Positions 6,820-13,897 of a DNA stretch of 14,047 nucleotides are shown piece after piece. A program made the translations under genes and the position numbers. The DNA is taken from the NCBI GenBank assembly GCA_948907985.1, contig CAQWMM010000047.1:1-14047 (forward strand), read 5' to 3'. The notes below the pieces were generated by a model. That model saw only the letters and a list, made by a program, of their open reading frames with translations, was not told the DNA's origin and did no database searches. The stretch is from an uncultured Bacillota bacterium. GTDB lineage: Bacteria > Bacillota > Dehalobacteriia > UBA4068 > UBA4997. Numbering within the stretch: position 1 is the first letter of the stretch; every line of letters begins with the position of its first letter.

Positions 6820-8723
6820 ACGTGTTGCTGACTGGATGGAGCAATGAGCTATTTAAGGTCGTTTTATCGCTTTCGCTGTCCGGTTCGCTGCTGATTTTGG
6901 CTTTGTTGGCGGTCAGGCTGCCGCTGCAAAACTGTTTCAGCCGCCGCTGGCAGTATTATATCTGGCTGGCGCCCCTGGCCCGTCTGCTGCTGCCTTTTGC
7001 GCCGCGCGCCAACTTGATGAACAGTTTGTTCAACGCGCCGCAGCCCAATGCCATACTGCCTTACTGGGAAACGGTTGGCGAGTATCAGGGCGCGGTTTCG
7101 CTTTTGGACGCGCAGCAGCTGACTTCCACTTCGGCGGTTCCGCGCTTTAGCGCAGACTTTATTTGGCTGGACTATGCCTGGCTGGTTTGGCTGGCGGTTG
7201 CGTTGCTGCTGATGATGCGCAAAATTACGGCTTATCAGAGTTTTGCCCAATATGTCCGCAGCGGCCAAAGGCCGGTTGAGGATTTGGAACTGTTAAACCG
7301 ACTGGCGGAAATCAGCGCGGATATGGGATTGAAAAAGCCTGTGGAACTGGCAGTTAATCCCCAGCTGGCCACGCCGCTGCTGCTGGGCCTGCGCCGCCCC
7401 TGTATTGTTCTGCCGAATGTGGAACTTTCGGCGGCGGATTTTGCCTATACCGTCCGGCATGAGCTGGTTCATTATCAGCGCAGAGATATGTTGTATAAAT
7501 GGTTGGTGCAGCTGACGGTTTGCCTGCACTGGTTTAATCCGCTGGTTTGGCTGCTGGAGCGAGAGGTTGGCCGTTCCTGCGAGCTGGCCTGCGACGAGGC
7601 GGTAATCGGCGGGCTGGACGCGGACGGGCGCACGGCCTATGGCGATATGCTGTTTAGGGCGGCGGAATATGGCGGCGGCTGGCAAAATACGTCGGCGCTG
7701 AATTTAAGTCAAAATACTAAATTATTGAAAGAGAGGTTGCGGGCTATTATGCGTTTTAAGAAGAAAACTAAAATTGTAACAGTTTGTTCCCTGCTGTTGG
7801 CGGTGTTTTTTGTGATAGAGGCCACCGCCGTCGGCGCTTATACCATACCCAAGGCTGCGCCGCAGAGCGTTGATAAAATTGTCAATAAAACTGTCAATGA
7901 AATTGTCGATAAGACTGTTAATCACGCTTGGTTGGGCAACACATATTGGGAAGAATTGGCAAAAGATTGGGAAGATTATTGGGAAGCCTTGGGAAACGGT
8001 TGGGAAAATCTGGGAAACGACTGGGAAAATTACTGGGATGAATACTGGCAGCCGCAAAAACAGCAGGCTCCGCAGTATTTTGCGCAAAATGATGTGGCGC
8101 GAATGTCGATGATTTTTGACGAACTGACGCAGGAGGAGCAAAACGACTATCTGGCCCAGGCCTATGCCGATAATAATATTGCCATGTTTGCGGTTTTTTT
8201 GGATAATATGGCTATTGACGCGGCGGCTTTGCAGGCTTATGCAGCCAAAGCCTACACTGAAAACAGAATCGACTTTTTGGCGGTGCTGGCGGATCAGCTG
8301 CCGCAAAAGCAGTTGGCGGAATTGCTGGAGCGCGCCAAGGTCGACCAAAAGGAGTCTTTGCAGTTGATTTTGCTGAAAGCCGCCGGCCGATATGACGAGG
8401 CCGCGGCGCTGGAAGAAAAAATGGAGAGGCAGCAGCAGGCCGAATATGCACGAATTGGTGTAACCATTGAAGAGGACGGGCGTTATTATTATCAGGGGCA
8501 GTTAATTCACGTTCTTTTGGATACGCACACTGACGATCAATCCTGCCACCGGCTGCAAATCAACCCGGAGGGCGCGGTCAGCATAAAAATTCTGCGCGAT
8601 GAGGCGGGCAATATTTTGAGCGTTAACCAGATGAACGCCGCCGAGGTTAATCAGCTTATCGGCGACTTGGCCGCAGATGACGATGAAGATGACTGGGACG
8701 AAGAAGATGACTGGGATAAATAA
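6816..8723 (+). CDS. BlaR1-like M56 metallopeptidase sensor with unusual C-terminal domain
   Basis: This 635-residue membrane protein probably senses an envelope signal and triggers loss of the BlaI-like repressor. The N-terminal half is a standard M56 unit: hydrophobic segments at about 13-36, 46-62 and 117-134, zinc motif HELVH at 215-219, third ligand region CELACDEAV at 255-263, and a last membrane helix at about 319-341. The remaining 290 or so residues should lie outside the membrane. They do not show the SxxK penicillin-binding domain of BlaR1. Instead there is a repeat VDKI/VNKT/VNEI/VDKT at 352-369, a Trp-rich segment at 377-411, three helical repeats at about 425-510, a small domain around 545-610, and a very acidic tail with two Trp at 620-635. 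Translation is coupled to the repressor by the ATGA overlap. The inducing signal is unknown. Confidence 0.88.
   Translation: MNVLLTGWSNELFKVVLSLSLSGSLLILALLAVRLPLQNCFSRRWQYYIWLAPLARLLLPFAPRANLMNSLFNAPQPNAILPYWETVGEYQGAVSLLDAQQLTSTSAVPRFSADFIWLDYAWLVWLAVALLLMMRKITAYQSFAQYVRSGQRPVEDLELLNRLAEISADMGLKKPVELAVNPQLATPLLLGLRRPCIVLPNVELSAADFAYTVRHELVHYQRRDMLYKWLVQLTVCLHWFNPLVWLLEREVGRSCELACDEAVIGGLDADGRTAYGDMLFRAAEYGGGWQNTSALNLSQNTKLLKERLRAIMRFKKKTKIVTVCSLLLAVFFVIEATAVGAYTIPKAAPQSVDKIVNKTVNEIVDKTVNHAWLGNTYWEELAKDWEDYWEALGNGWENLGNDWENYWDEYWQPQKQQAPQYFAQNDVARMSMIFDELTQEEQNDYLAQAYADNNIAMFAVFLDNMAIDAAALQAYAAKAYTENRIDFLAVLADQLPQKQLAELLERAKVDQKESLQLILLKAAGRYDEAAALEEKMERQQQAEYARIGVTIEEDGRYYYQGQLIHVLLDTHTDDQSCHRLQINPEGAVSIKILRDEAGNILSVNQMNAAEVNQLIGDLAADDDEDDWDEEDDWDK
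7869..7922 (+). repeat. In-frame 12-bp tandem repeat, 4.5 copies
   Basis: Units start at 7869, 7881, 7893, 7905 and 7917. Each resembles GTCAATAAAACT and encodes a tetrapeptide of the form V-(D/N)-(K/E)-(I/T). The array sits in the M56 sensor gene just after its last membrane helix and would form a short extracytoplasmic stalk. Confidence 0.85.
7947..8048 (+). repeat. Degenerate TGGGAA-based coding repeat encoding a Trp-rich helix
   Basis: TGGGA(A/T) recurs six times in frame, with a final TGG closing the array. It gives Trp at residues 378, 385, 389, 396, 403, 407 and 411 of the M56 sensor, mostly followed by Glu or Asp. Spacings are 7, 4, 7, 7, 4 and 4 residues, which puts the Trp side chains on one face of an alpha helix. 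Confidence 0.8.
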
Positions 8724-9342
8724 TAACGTCCGCTATCTGACGGCGGACGGCGGGGAAGAAGTAATACTCTGCCGGGATTCGACAATTTGTTATCCGCTGC
8801 ATAACCATGTGTCTGTAGTTGTGCTGGGGCTGCTGCTGGACGGCTCTTTGCGTCTGATGGCGGGGCGGCAAAGCCGGATTTTGCGGCCCGGCCAGCTTTT
8901 TATAATTCCGCCCTATCTGCCGCACAGTATCTGGGCGGACGCGCCCTACAGCCTGCTTAGCGTTTGCCTGCCTGTCAGGCTGCGGCTGGAGGATAACGGG
9001 ATTGGCCGGGTGCGGCAGCGCTTGGAGGACGCGCCGGAGCAGCCGTTTAGTTTGGCGGAGTTGGCCGCGGCGGCGGGCTTTAGCAAATATCATTTTATCC
9101 GGGTGTTTAAGCAGACGTTCGGCTTAACGCCGCACCAGTTTATACTGCAAAGGCGGGTGCGCAAGGCTCAAAAACTGCTGCGTCTAGGGCAGACCTCAAC
9201 AGAAGCGGCTTTGACCGCCGGTTTTTGCGATCAAAGCCACTTTATCAAGTATTTTGCCAAACAGCTTGGTTTAACGCCCAGCGCCTATCAGGCGGCCTGC
9301 GGCCTAGGCGAGGGCGGGCATAAATTTGGCCAGCAAATATAA
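8707..9342 (+). CDS. AraC-family transcriptional regulator with short cupin-type sensor
   Basis: With the start at 8707 the protein has 211 residues, short for the family (usually 270-300). Residues 25-90 form a small cupin-like ligand domain with YPLHNH and LRPGQLFIIPPYLPHSI. The C-terminal 100 residues hold the two helix-turn-helix motifs: SLAELAAAAGFSKYHFIRVFKQ and STEAALTAGFCDQSHFIKYFAK, each ending in the family's GLTP. The start is uncertain: ATG codons at 8677, 8683, 8689 and 8707 are all in frame and none has a good ribosome binding site. 8707 gives the smallest overlap (17 bp) with the peptidase gene. Co-transcription with the repressor/peptidase pair is likely. The 3' end overlaps the convergent cupin gene by 39 bp, making that gene a possible target. 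Confidence 0.9.
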   Translation: MTGINNNVRYLTADGGEEVILCRDSTICYPLHNHVSVVVLGLLLDGSLRLMAGRQSRILRPGQLFIIPPYLPHSIWADAPYSLLSVCLPVRLRLEDNGIGRVRQRLEDAPEQPFSLAELAAAAGFSKYHFIRVFKQTFGLTPHQFILQRRVRKAQKLLRLGQTSTEAALTAGFCDQSHFIKYFAKQLGLTPSAYQAACGLGEGGHKFGQQI

Positions 9343-9699
9343 GCCGTCCGCCCCGGCGCTGACCTGGTGCGGTACGCCCGCCGGCATAAGCGAAATTACG
9401 CCGGGGGCGTAGGCTATTTCAGCGCCGTTGTTCAGGCAGACGCCGCCGCCGGCGATGACCTCGTGGGTTTCCAGCTGGCCGGGGTGGGTGTGGCTGCCGA
9501 TTTGGCAGCCCGGGGCAATGCGCACCAGATGAAAGCTGACCTGCCCGCCGGTTTGCGCCGCGCCGATTAGCTGCTTTAACTCCACGCCGGCAAAGGCGGG
9601 GTGCGCTACCCAGGGGACGCCGGCAAAATCCACCTCGCTGTCCGGGCCGAGCAAACGGCCCTGTTCGGCAAATTGTTCAAAAAGCCTGATAAATTCCAT
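9304..9699 (-). CDS. Small cupin-domain protein
   Basis: This 131-residue single-domain cupin has both conserved motifs: HTHPGQLETHE at 70-80, with metal-ligand candidates His70, His72, Glu77 and His79, and PAGVPHQV at 107-114 with His111. Such proteins bind a metal and may be isomerases, dioxygenases or sensors; the reaction cannot be assigned here. AGGAGGT lies 8 nt before ATG 9699, a strong ribosome binding site. It converges with the AraC-family gene, overlapping its last 39 bp, and diverges from feoA. The protein could act on the ligand sensed by the AraC regulator, but that is only inferred from position. Confidence 0.88.
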   Translation of the reverse strand: MEFIRLFEQFAEQGRLLGPDSEVDFAGVPWVAHPAFAGVELKQLIGAAQTGGQVSFHLVRIAPGCQIGSHTHPGQLETHEVIAGGGVCLNNGAEIAYAPGVISLMPAGVPHQVSAGADGLYLLAKFMPALA

Positions 9700-9730
9700 A
9701 ACTTATGACCTCCTAAAAGTTGTTTTGTTT

Positions 9731-9739
9731 ATGATAGCA
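9731..9739 (-). promoter_or_regulatory. Possible extended -10 promoter of the cupin gene
   Basis: On the minus strand, TGCTATCAT (9739-9731) fits an extended -10 element about 30 nt before the cupin start. No recognisable -35 box lies 16-18 nt upstream, so this is a weak call. Confidence 0.35.
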
Positions 9740-9778
9740 GAAAACCGGGCGCGCCGCTTGTATAAAATTGCGGAATAT

Positions 9779-9802
9779 TTTTTATATAGTTTTTTATATA
9801 GT
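9779..9802 (+). repeat. Tandem 12-bp A/T repeat upstream of the feo promoter
   Basis: TTTTTATATAGT occurs twice back to back (9779-9790 and 9791-9802), ending 3 bp before the -35 box of the feo promoter. It could be an UP element or a pair of regulator sites. It does not match a Fur box closely. Confidence 0.6.
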
Positions 9803-9805
9803 ACA

Positions 9806-9834
9806 TTGCAAAAATTTTCTTTTTATGCTACACT
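9806..9834 (+). promoter_or_regulatory. Promoter of the feoAB operon
   Basis: TTGCAA (9806-9811) and TACACT (9829-9834) are 17 nt apart, with TGC before the -10 box giving an extended -10. The leader to feoA is about 30 nt. Iron control by Fur or a DtxR-type repressor would be expected, but I cannot point to a convincing box. Confidence 0.6.
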
Positions 9835-9868
9835 ATAAGGCAGCAAAAAGAAAAGAGATGGACTGTTT

Positions 9869-10099
9869 ATGCTGCTTAAAGATATGCAGATTGGCCAAAA
9901 CTGTGTGGTGGAGAAAATCCGGCTGCCCTTTCAGCTGGAGCGGCGGCTGCAAGCCCTGGGGATGACGAATGAAGCCCGGCTTTCGGTATTAAACCGCAAG
10001 GGCCGGGGCATAATGATTATCAAGCTGCGCGGCGCCCGCCTGGCCCTGGGCTGTAACATCACCCAAAATATCCAGGTGAGAAAGGCAGGCGAGGCTTAA
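9869..10099 (+). CDS. feoA: Ferrous iron transport protein A
   Basis: This 76-residue cytoplasmic SH3-like protein partners with FeoB in Fe2+ uptake. It starts with an LLKDMQIGQNCVVEKI segment, has the central ERRLQALGMTNEARLSVLNRKG turn and ends with ARLALGCNITQNIQVR, all typical of FeoA. The length is normal. The start at 9869 has only a weak purine-rich stretch upstream. It is the first gene of the operon, and its TAA shares one base with the feoB ATG. Confidence 0.94.
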   Translation: MLLKDMQIGQNCVVEKIRLPFQLERRLQALGMTNEARLSVLNRKGRGIMIIKLRGARLALGCNITQNIQVRKAGEA

Positions 10100-12147
10100 T
10101 GCAGCAGGAACTAACCGTGGGATTTATCGGCAACCCCAACTGCGGCAAGACGACGCTGTTCAACGCTTTCACCGGAGCAAATCTGAAAGTTGCCAACTGG
10201 CCCGGCGTTACGGTGGACCGGGTGGAGGGCGCGGTGCGCGATCATGATCTGCAAATTCATCTGGTGGATTTGCCGGGCACTTACAGCCTGACCTCCTACA
10301 CCATGGAGGAGATTGTAGCGCGCCAGTTTATCCTCAGCGACGAGGTGGACGTGATTATCAACGTGGTTGACGCCTCGTCGTTGGAGCGCAATTTATACCT
10401 GACTTTGCAGCTTTTAGAACTGGGTAAGCCGGTGGTGCTGGCGCTGAATATGATGGATATTGTGGAAAAGCGCGGCATGGAAATCGACCTGCACCGCCTG
10501 CCGGAAATGCTGGGTATCCCGGTGATCCCGGTATCCGCCCGCAAACGCACCGGGCTTTCGGTGCTGCTGCATGCGGCGGCGCACCACAAAGGCTGCTGCA
10601 CGCCGGAGAATTTGATTCATGAGCACCGCGGCCGCCAGCAGGGGCATATTCACGATCATCATCAGGAATACGCCATGGTTTATTCGGATCTGCTGGAGGA
10701 TAAAATTGACGAAATTATCCCGCATTTGCAGCAGAAATATCCCGGACTGGGTAACTACCGCTGGTATGCGCTGAAACTTTTGGAGCGCGACCGGGAGATT
10801 ATGGAAAAATACCCCGTGGATTTGCCGCAGACTTTGGATAAAAACTATGAATCCCAGATTATTAACGAAAAATATGACTTTATTGATGAAATTATTGACG
10901 AGGTGCTGCTGAACAAACAGCGGCAGGATCAGCTGACCGAGCGGCTGGACGGGGCTTTGACCAGCCGCGTTTGGGGTATTCCTATTTTTTTGGGGATTAT
11001 GGCGCTGGTCTTTTTCCTCACCTTTACGGTGGGCGATTGGCTGAAAGGCTATTTTGAACTCGCCGTCGACTGGCTGTCCGCTATAGCGCAGCAGGGGCTT
11101 TCGGCCTTTGGCGCAGGCGAGATGCTGGAATCTCTGGTGGTGGAGGGTATAATCGGCGGCGTGGGGGTGATTATCACCTTTTTACCCAACATTTTTATCC
11201 TCTTTCTGGCGCTGGCCTTTTTGGAAGACAGCGGTTATATGGCGCGGGTAGCCTATGTTATGGAGGGGATTATGAGCCGTCTGGGGCTATCCGGCCGGGC
11301 TTTTATTCCCATGCTGCTGGGTTTTGGCTGCACGGTGCCGGCGCTGATGGCCTCGCGCGCGCTGGAGAACAGGCGCGACCGCTACAAGGTGATGTTGGTT
11401 ACGCCTTTTATGAGCTGTAACGCCAGGCTGACCATTTACATTCTGTTCGCCGAGATGTTCTTTGGTTCCAATGCTATGCTGGCGGCTTATTCGATGTATT
11501 TAATCGGTATCGCGGTGGCCATTCTGGTTTCGCTGCTGCTGCATCTGCTGGATAAAAAGCAGGAACCGAATTATTTGTTGATTGAACTGCCGGAGTATAA
11601 AATGCCGGATTTTCATACGGTTTGGATTTACGTCTGGGACAAGGTTAAAGACTATCTGGAAAAGGCCGGCACCACCATTTTTGTGGCCACGCTGTTGATT
11701 TGGCTGCTGCTGAATTTTGGGCCGCAGGGCTATGTGGCCGATATAAGCCAGGGCTTTGGCGCAATGCTGGGCAAGTGGCTGACTCCTTTCTTTGTTCCGG
11801 TTGGTTTGGGTTTCTGGCAGATTACGGTGGCGCTGCTGGCGGGAATCTCCGCTAAGGAAGTGGTGGTTTCCAGCTGTGCGGTGCTGTTTGGCGTAGTTAA
11901 CGCCAACTCGCCGGAGGGTATGGCCGATTTTGCCGCCTTGCTGGCGGAAATTGGCTTCGGGCCGCTTAACGCTTTTTGCCTGATGGTTTTCTGCCTGCTG
12001 TATATACCCTGCGCCGCCACGCTGGCCACGATTCACCGTGAATCGGCAAGCTGGGCGTGGACCGGCTTTGTGGCCGCCTTTCAGCTGGCGGTGGCCTGGC
12101 TGGTAACTTTCGGCGTTTATCATCTGGGGTTGCTTTGGTTGGCGTAG
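10099..12147 (+). CDS. feoB: Ferrous iron transport protein B (GTPase-permease)
   Basis: This 682-residue inner-membrane Fe2+ importer has a complete N-terminal G domain: G1 GNPNCGKT at 11-18, G2 WPGVTV at 34-39, G3 DLPG at 57-60, G4 NMMD at 117-120 and G5 SAR at 146-148. A helical GDI-type region follows at about 190-285. The membrane part starts near 291 and holds two Gate regions with the conserved GFGCTVPALMASR (Cys411), TPFMSCNARLTIY (Cys440) and GISAKEVVVSSCAVLF. Length is within the usual range. The linker between G5 and the GDI region is rich in His and Cys (residues 158-188). The start overlaps the feoA stop by one base, and a Cys-rich accessory gene follows. Confidence 0.97.
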   Translation: MQQELTVGFIGNPNCGKTTLFNAFTGANLKVANWPGVTVDRVEGAVRDHDLQIHLVDLPGTYSLTSYTMEEIVARQFILSDEVDVIINVVDASSLERNLYLTLQLLELGKPVVLALNMMDIVEKRGMEIDLHRLPEMLGIPVIPVSARKRTGLSVLLHAAAHHKGCCTPENLIHEHRGRQQGHIHDHHQEYAMVYSDLLEDKIDEIIPHLQQKYPGLGNYRWYALKLLERDREIMEKYPVDLPQTLDKNYESQIINEKYDFIDEIIDEVLLNKQRQDQLTERLDGALTSRVWGIPIFLGIMALVFFLTFTVGDWLKGYFELAVDWLSAIAQQGLSAFGAGEMLESLVVEGIIGGVGVIITFLPNIFILFLALAFLEDSGYMARVAYVMEGIMSRLGLSGRAFIPMLLGFGCTVPALMASRALENRRDRYKVMLVTPFMSCNARLTIYILFAEMFFGSNAMLAAYSMYLIGIAVAILVSLLLHLLDKKQEPNYLLIELPEYKMPDFHTVWIYVWDKVKDYLEKAGTTIFVATLLIWLLLNFGPQGYVADISQGFGAMLGKWLTPFFVPVGLGFWQITVALLAGISAKEVVVSSCAVLFGVVNANSPEGMADFAALLAEIGFGPLNAFCLMVFCLLYIPCAATLATIHRESASWAWTGFVAAFQLAVAWLVTFGVYHLGLLWLA

Positions 12148-12180
12148 TTAGGCTGTGAACTTTTAAGGCGGTGAGTTTTT

Positions 12181-12369
12181 ATGTGGCTGAAAATCGGCCT
12201 GCTGTTCACTTTGTTCAGTTATTTATTGTGGGCGCTGGAGCGGATAAAAAGACGCCGGCAGCGGTGCGGCTGCGGCGGCAGCTGCGCCGGTTGCGGCGGC
12301 TGTGCCGGATCGGAAAAAGAAACACCCGCTCAAGAAATAACGGAAAAAATAGCTGATGATGAAAAATGA
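12181..12369 (+). CDS. FeoB-associated Cys-rich membrane miniprotein
   Basis: This 62-residue protein has one transmembrane helix (about 3-20), a basic stop-transfer segment RIKRRRQR, then five cysteines in glycine-rich spacing (Cys29, 31, 35, 38, 41) and a charged tail. Small membrane proteins with a Cys cluster directly after feoB are common in Bacillota; they may replace FeoC or handle Fe2+ at the cytoplasmic mouth of FeoB, but this is not settled. AAGGCGGTG precedes ATG 12181. The stop overlaps the next start as ATGA. By the positive-inside rule the Cys cluster faces the cytoplasm. Confidence 0.85.
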   Translation: MWLKIGLLFTLFSYLLWALERIKRRRQRCGCGGSCAGCGGCAGSEKETPAQEITEKIADDEK

Positions 12370-13866
12370 CGCTTGAAAAACTGCGCCGCGTCTGGCTGAA
12401 CTTTGGCGCGGCGGTGGAAGTATATTTTATTTGGGCGGCCATGCTGGTTTTTGTGTTGGGCGTGGCGTTGGCCGAGGCCTGGCGGCCGCCCCTCCCGACA
12501 GATTGGCTGCTGTTCAGCTTTCCGGCGGCAGCCGCACTGGCGCTTTTGGCCTGGTTCAGGCGGCGGTTGTTTTGGCTGCTGCCGGTTTTTTTTGTATGTG
12601 GGTTTGCTTTGGAGCCTCTTGGCCCAGGCGCGTCTTTACAGCTTTGCCGTCGTGCCGGACGAGGCGGTGATGTTTGCCGGGCGCGTGGCCGCGGTTATGG
12701 ATAATACCGATCCGCTGGACGAGGATTATACCTTTATTATGCAGGGGCAGGATCAGAACGGCTGGCAGGGACGGCTGCTGGTTTGCGGTTCGGACGTGCG
12801 ACCGCTGGTTGGCGACCGGCTGGCGATTTGCGGTCTGGTTCAACAGACTTTGACCGACTTTAAGACAACCTATAATTTTGATATAAGGCCTAATCCCTAT
12901 TTGTACAGTCAAGCCGCCGCGGCCTCCGTTCGCCCGGCGGCGGGGAAAATCAGCCTGACCGGGCTGGCTTCTCCCTATAGCCCGGTCAATTTGGCGGCGG
13001 CTCTGCGGGCGCGGCTTTTTGCCGCCATGGAGCCGCTGCCGGAGCGGCAAAAAGCCCTGCTTAAAGGCATTGGTTTTGGCGAGCGGGGTTTTTTAACCAA
13101 CGGCCAAAGCGGCGTGTTGTCCCAAACCGGGATTATTCATATTTTTGCGGTTTCCGGTTTACATATCAGTTATGTGGCGATGTTGGGCGGTTTAATGCTG
13201 CGCCGCCTCAAACTGCCTTTTTGGCTGCATTTGACGCTGGTTTCCGCTTTGATTGGTTTTTTTGCGCTGCTGGCGGGTTTAACGCCCTCGGTGCTGCGGG
13301 CGGTGATTATGAGCCTTTTGGGCGGCTGGGCGGTTTGGCTGGATGATGGGCGGACAGGCCGGCGCGGCAGCCTGTTCGGTTTGCTTTTGGCCGCCTTTTT
13401 ACTGCTGCTGTGGCGGCCGGGCTGGGTTTGGCAGCCGGGCTTTATGCTTTCGTTTTTGGCTACGGCGGGCATCGTATGTACCGCCGGGCTTTGGCGGCGG
13501 CTGGTACCCTCGGATTTGTTGAGCGTCAGCCTGGCGGCGCAGTTTATGATTATGCCGCTGGCGGCTTACTTTTTCAACACGGTATCGTTGGTGGGCCTGC
13601 TGCTCTCGCCTTTTTTGGCTTGCGCCGCCGGTTTGGTGCTGTTGTTGTTGCTGGCGGCGGTGGCGCTGCTGCCGTTTAATCTGGCCTATGCCGCTTTGGC
13701 CGGGGCCGGGTTTTTGGCAGATCTGCTTTATCAGGGCGCGGAGTTCTTGTCCGGACTACCGCTCGCGTTCAGCTATGCTTTACGCCCCGGCTGGCTGGCT
13801 CTGGGGCTTTATTATCTGCTGCTGGCTGTGGCGTTGGGTTTTTTGGCGAGGATAAAACAGCGTTAA
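12366..13866 (+). CDS. comEC: ComEC/Rec2-family competence membrane protein, frameshifted
   Basis: ComEC forms the inner-membrane channel for DNA uptake in natural transformation. The N-terminal membrane segments are encoded from ATG 12366 in one frame, and the rest in the +1 frame. The break fits the T8 tract at 12586-12593; removing one T would give a continuous protein of 499 residues. The main frame carries the competence-domain core HIFAVSGLHISYV, LTPSVLRAVIM and WQPGFMLSFLATAGI, with about eight further membrane helices. It ends without the C-terminal metallo-beta-lactamase-like nuclease domain of full-length ComEC (about 750 residues). A TTG at 12403 is open in the main frame, but the peptide before the T8 tract is Arg/Trp/Cys/Gly-rich, typical of the wrong frame. 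The ATGA overlap with the preceding gene ties it to the feo operon. It may be a pseudogene, a slippage-expressed gene or a sequencing error. Confidence 0.8.
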
Positions 13867-13895
13867 ACAGCCGCTGCCATTAAGGCGGCGGCTGT
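13867..13895. terminator. Hairpin between convergent comEC and TetR-family genes
   Basis: ACAGCCGCTGCC (13867-13878) pairs with GGCGGCGGCTGT (13884-13895): 12 bp with one G-T pair and a 5-nt loop. It starts right after the comEC stop and ends 2 nt from the stop of the facing gene. No real T-run follows on the plus strand; TTT follows on the minus strand. It is probably a shared bidirectional terminator, perhaps inefficient. Confidence 0.6.
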
Positions 13896-13897
13896 AT

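Noticed and set aside
7722..8348. Minus-strand open frame (208 codons) opposite the M56 sensor gene
   Set aside because: It is antisense to the coupled M56 gene, and its sequence is Arg/Gln/Ile-rich low-complexity reflecting the repeats on the coding strand.
6816..8723. True BlaR1 penicillin sensor
   Set aside because: The C-terminal half has no SxxK/SxN/KTG set and is made of repeats and Trp-rich segments, so a beta-lactam input is not supported.
9700..9868. Fur box upstream of feoA
   Set aside because: The region is A/T-rich, but no stretch gives a good match to the GATAATGATAATCATTATC pattern on either strand.
12403..12585. TTG start at 12403 as the true comEC start
   Set aside because: The encoded stretch is Arg/Trp/Cys/Pro-rich and not membrane-like, whereas the frame from ATG 12366 is hydrophobic and overlaps the preceding stop as ATGA. 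A frameshift explains the data better.
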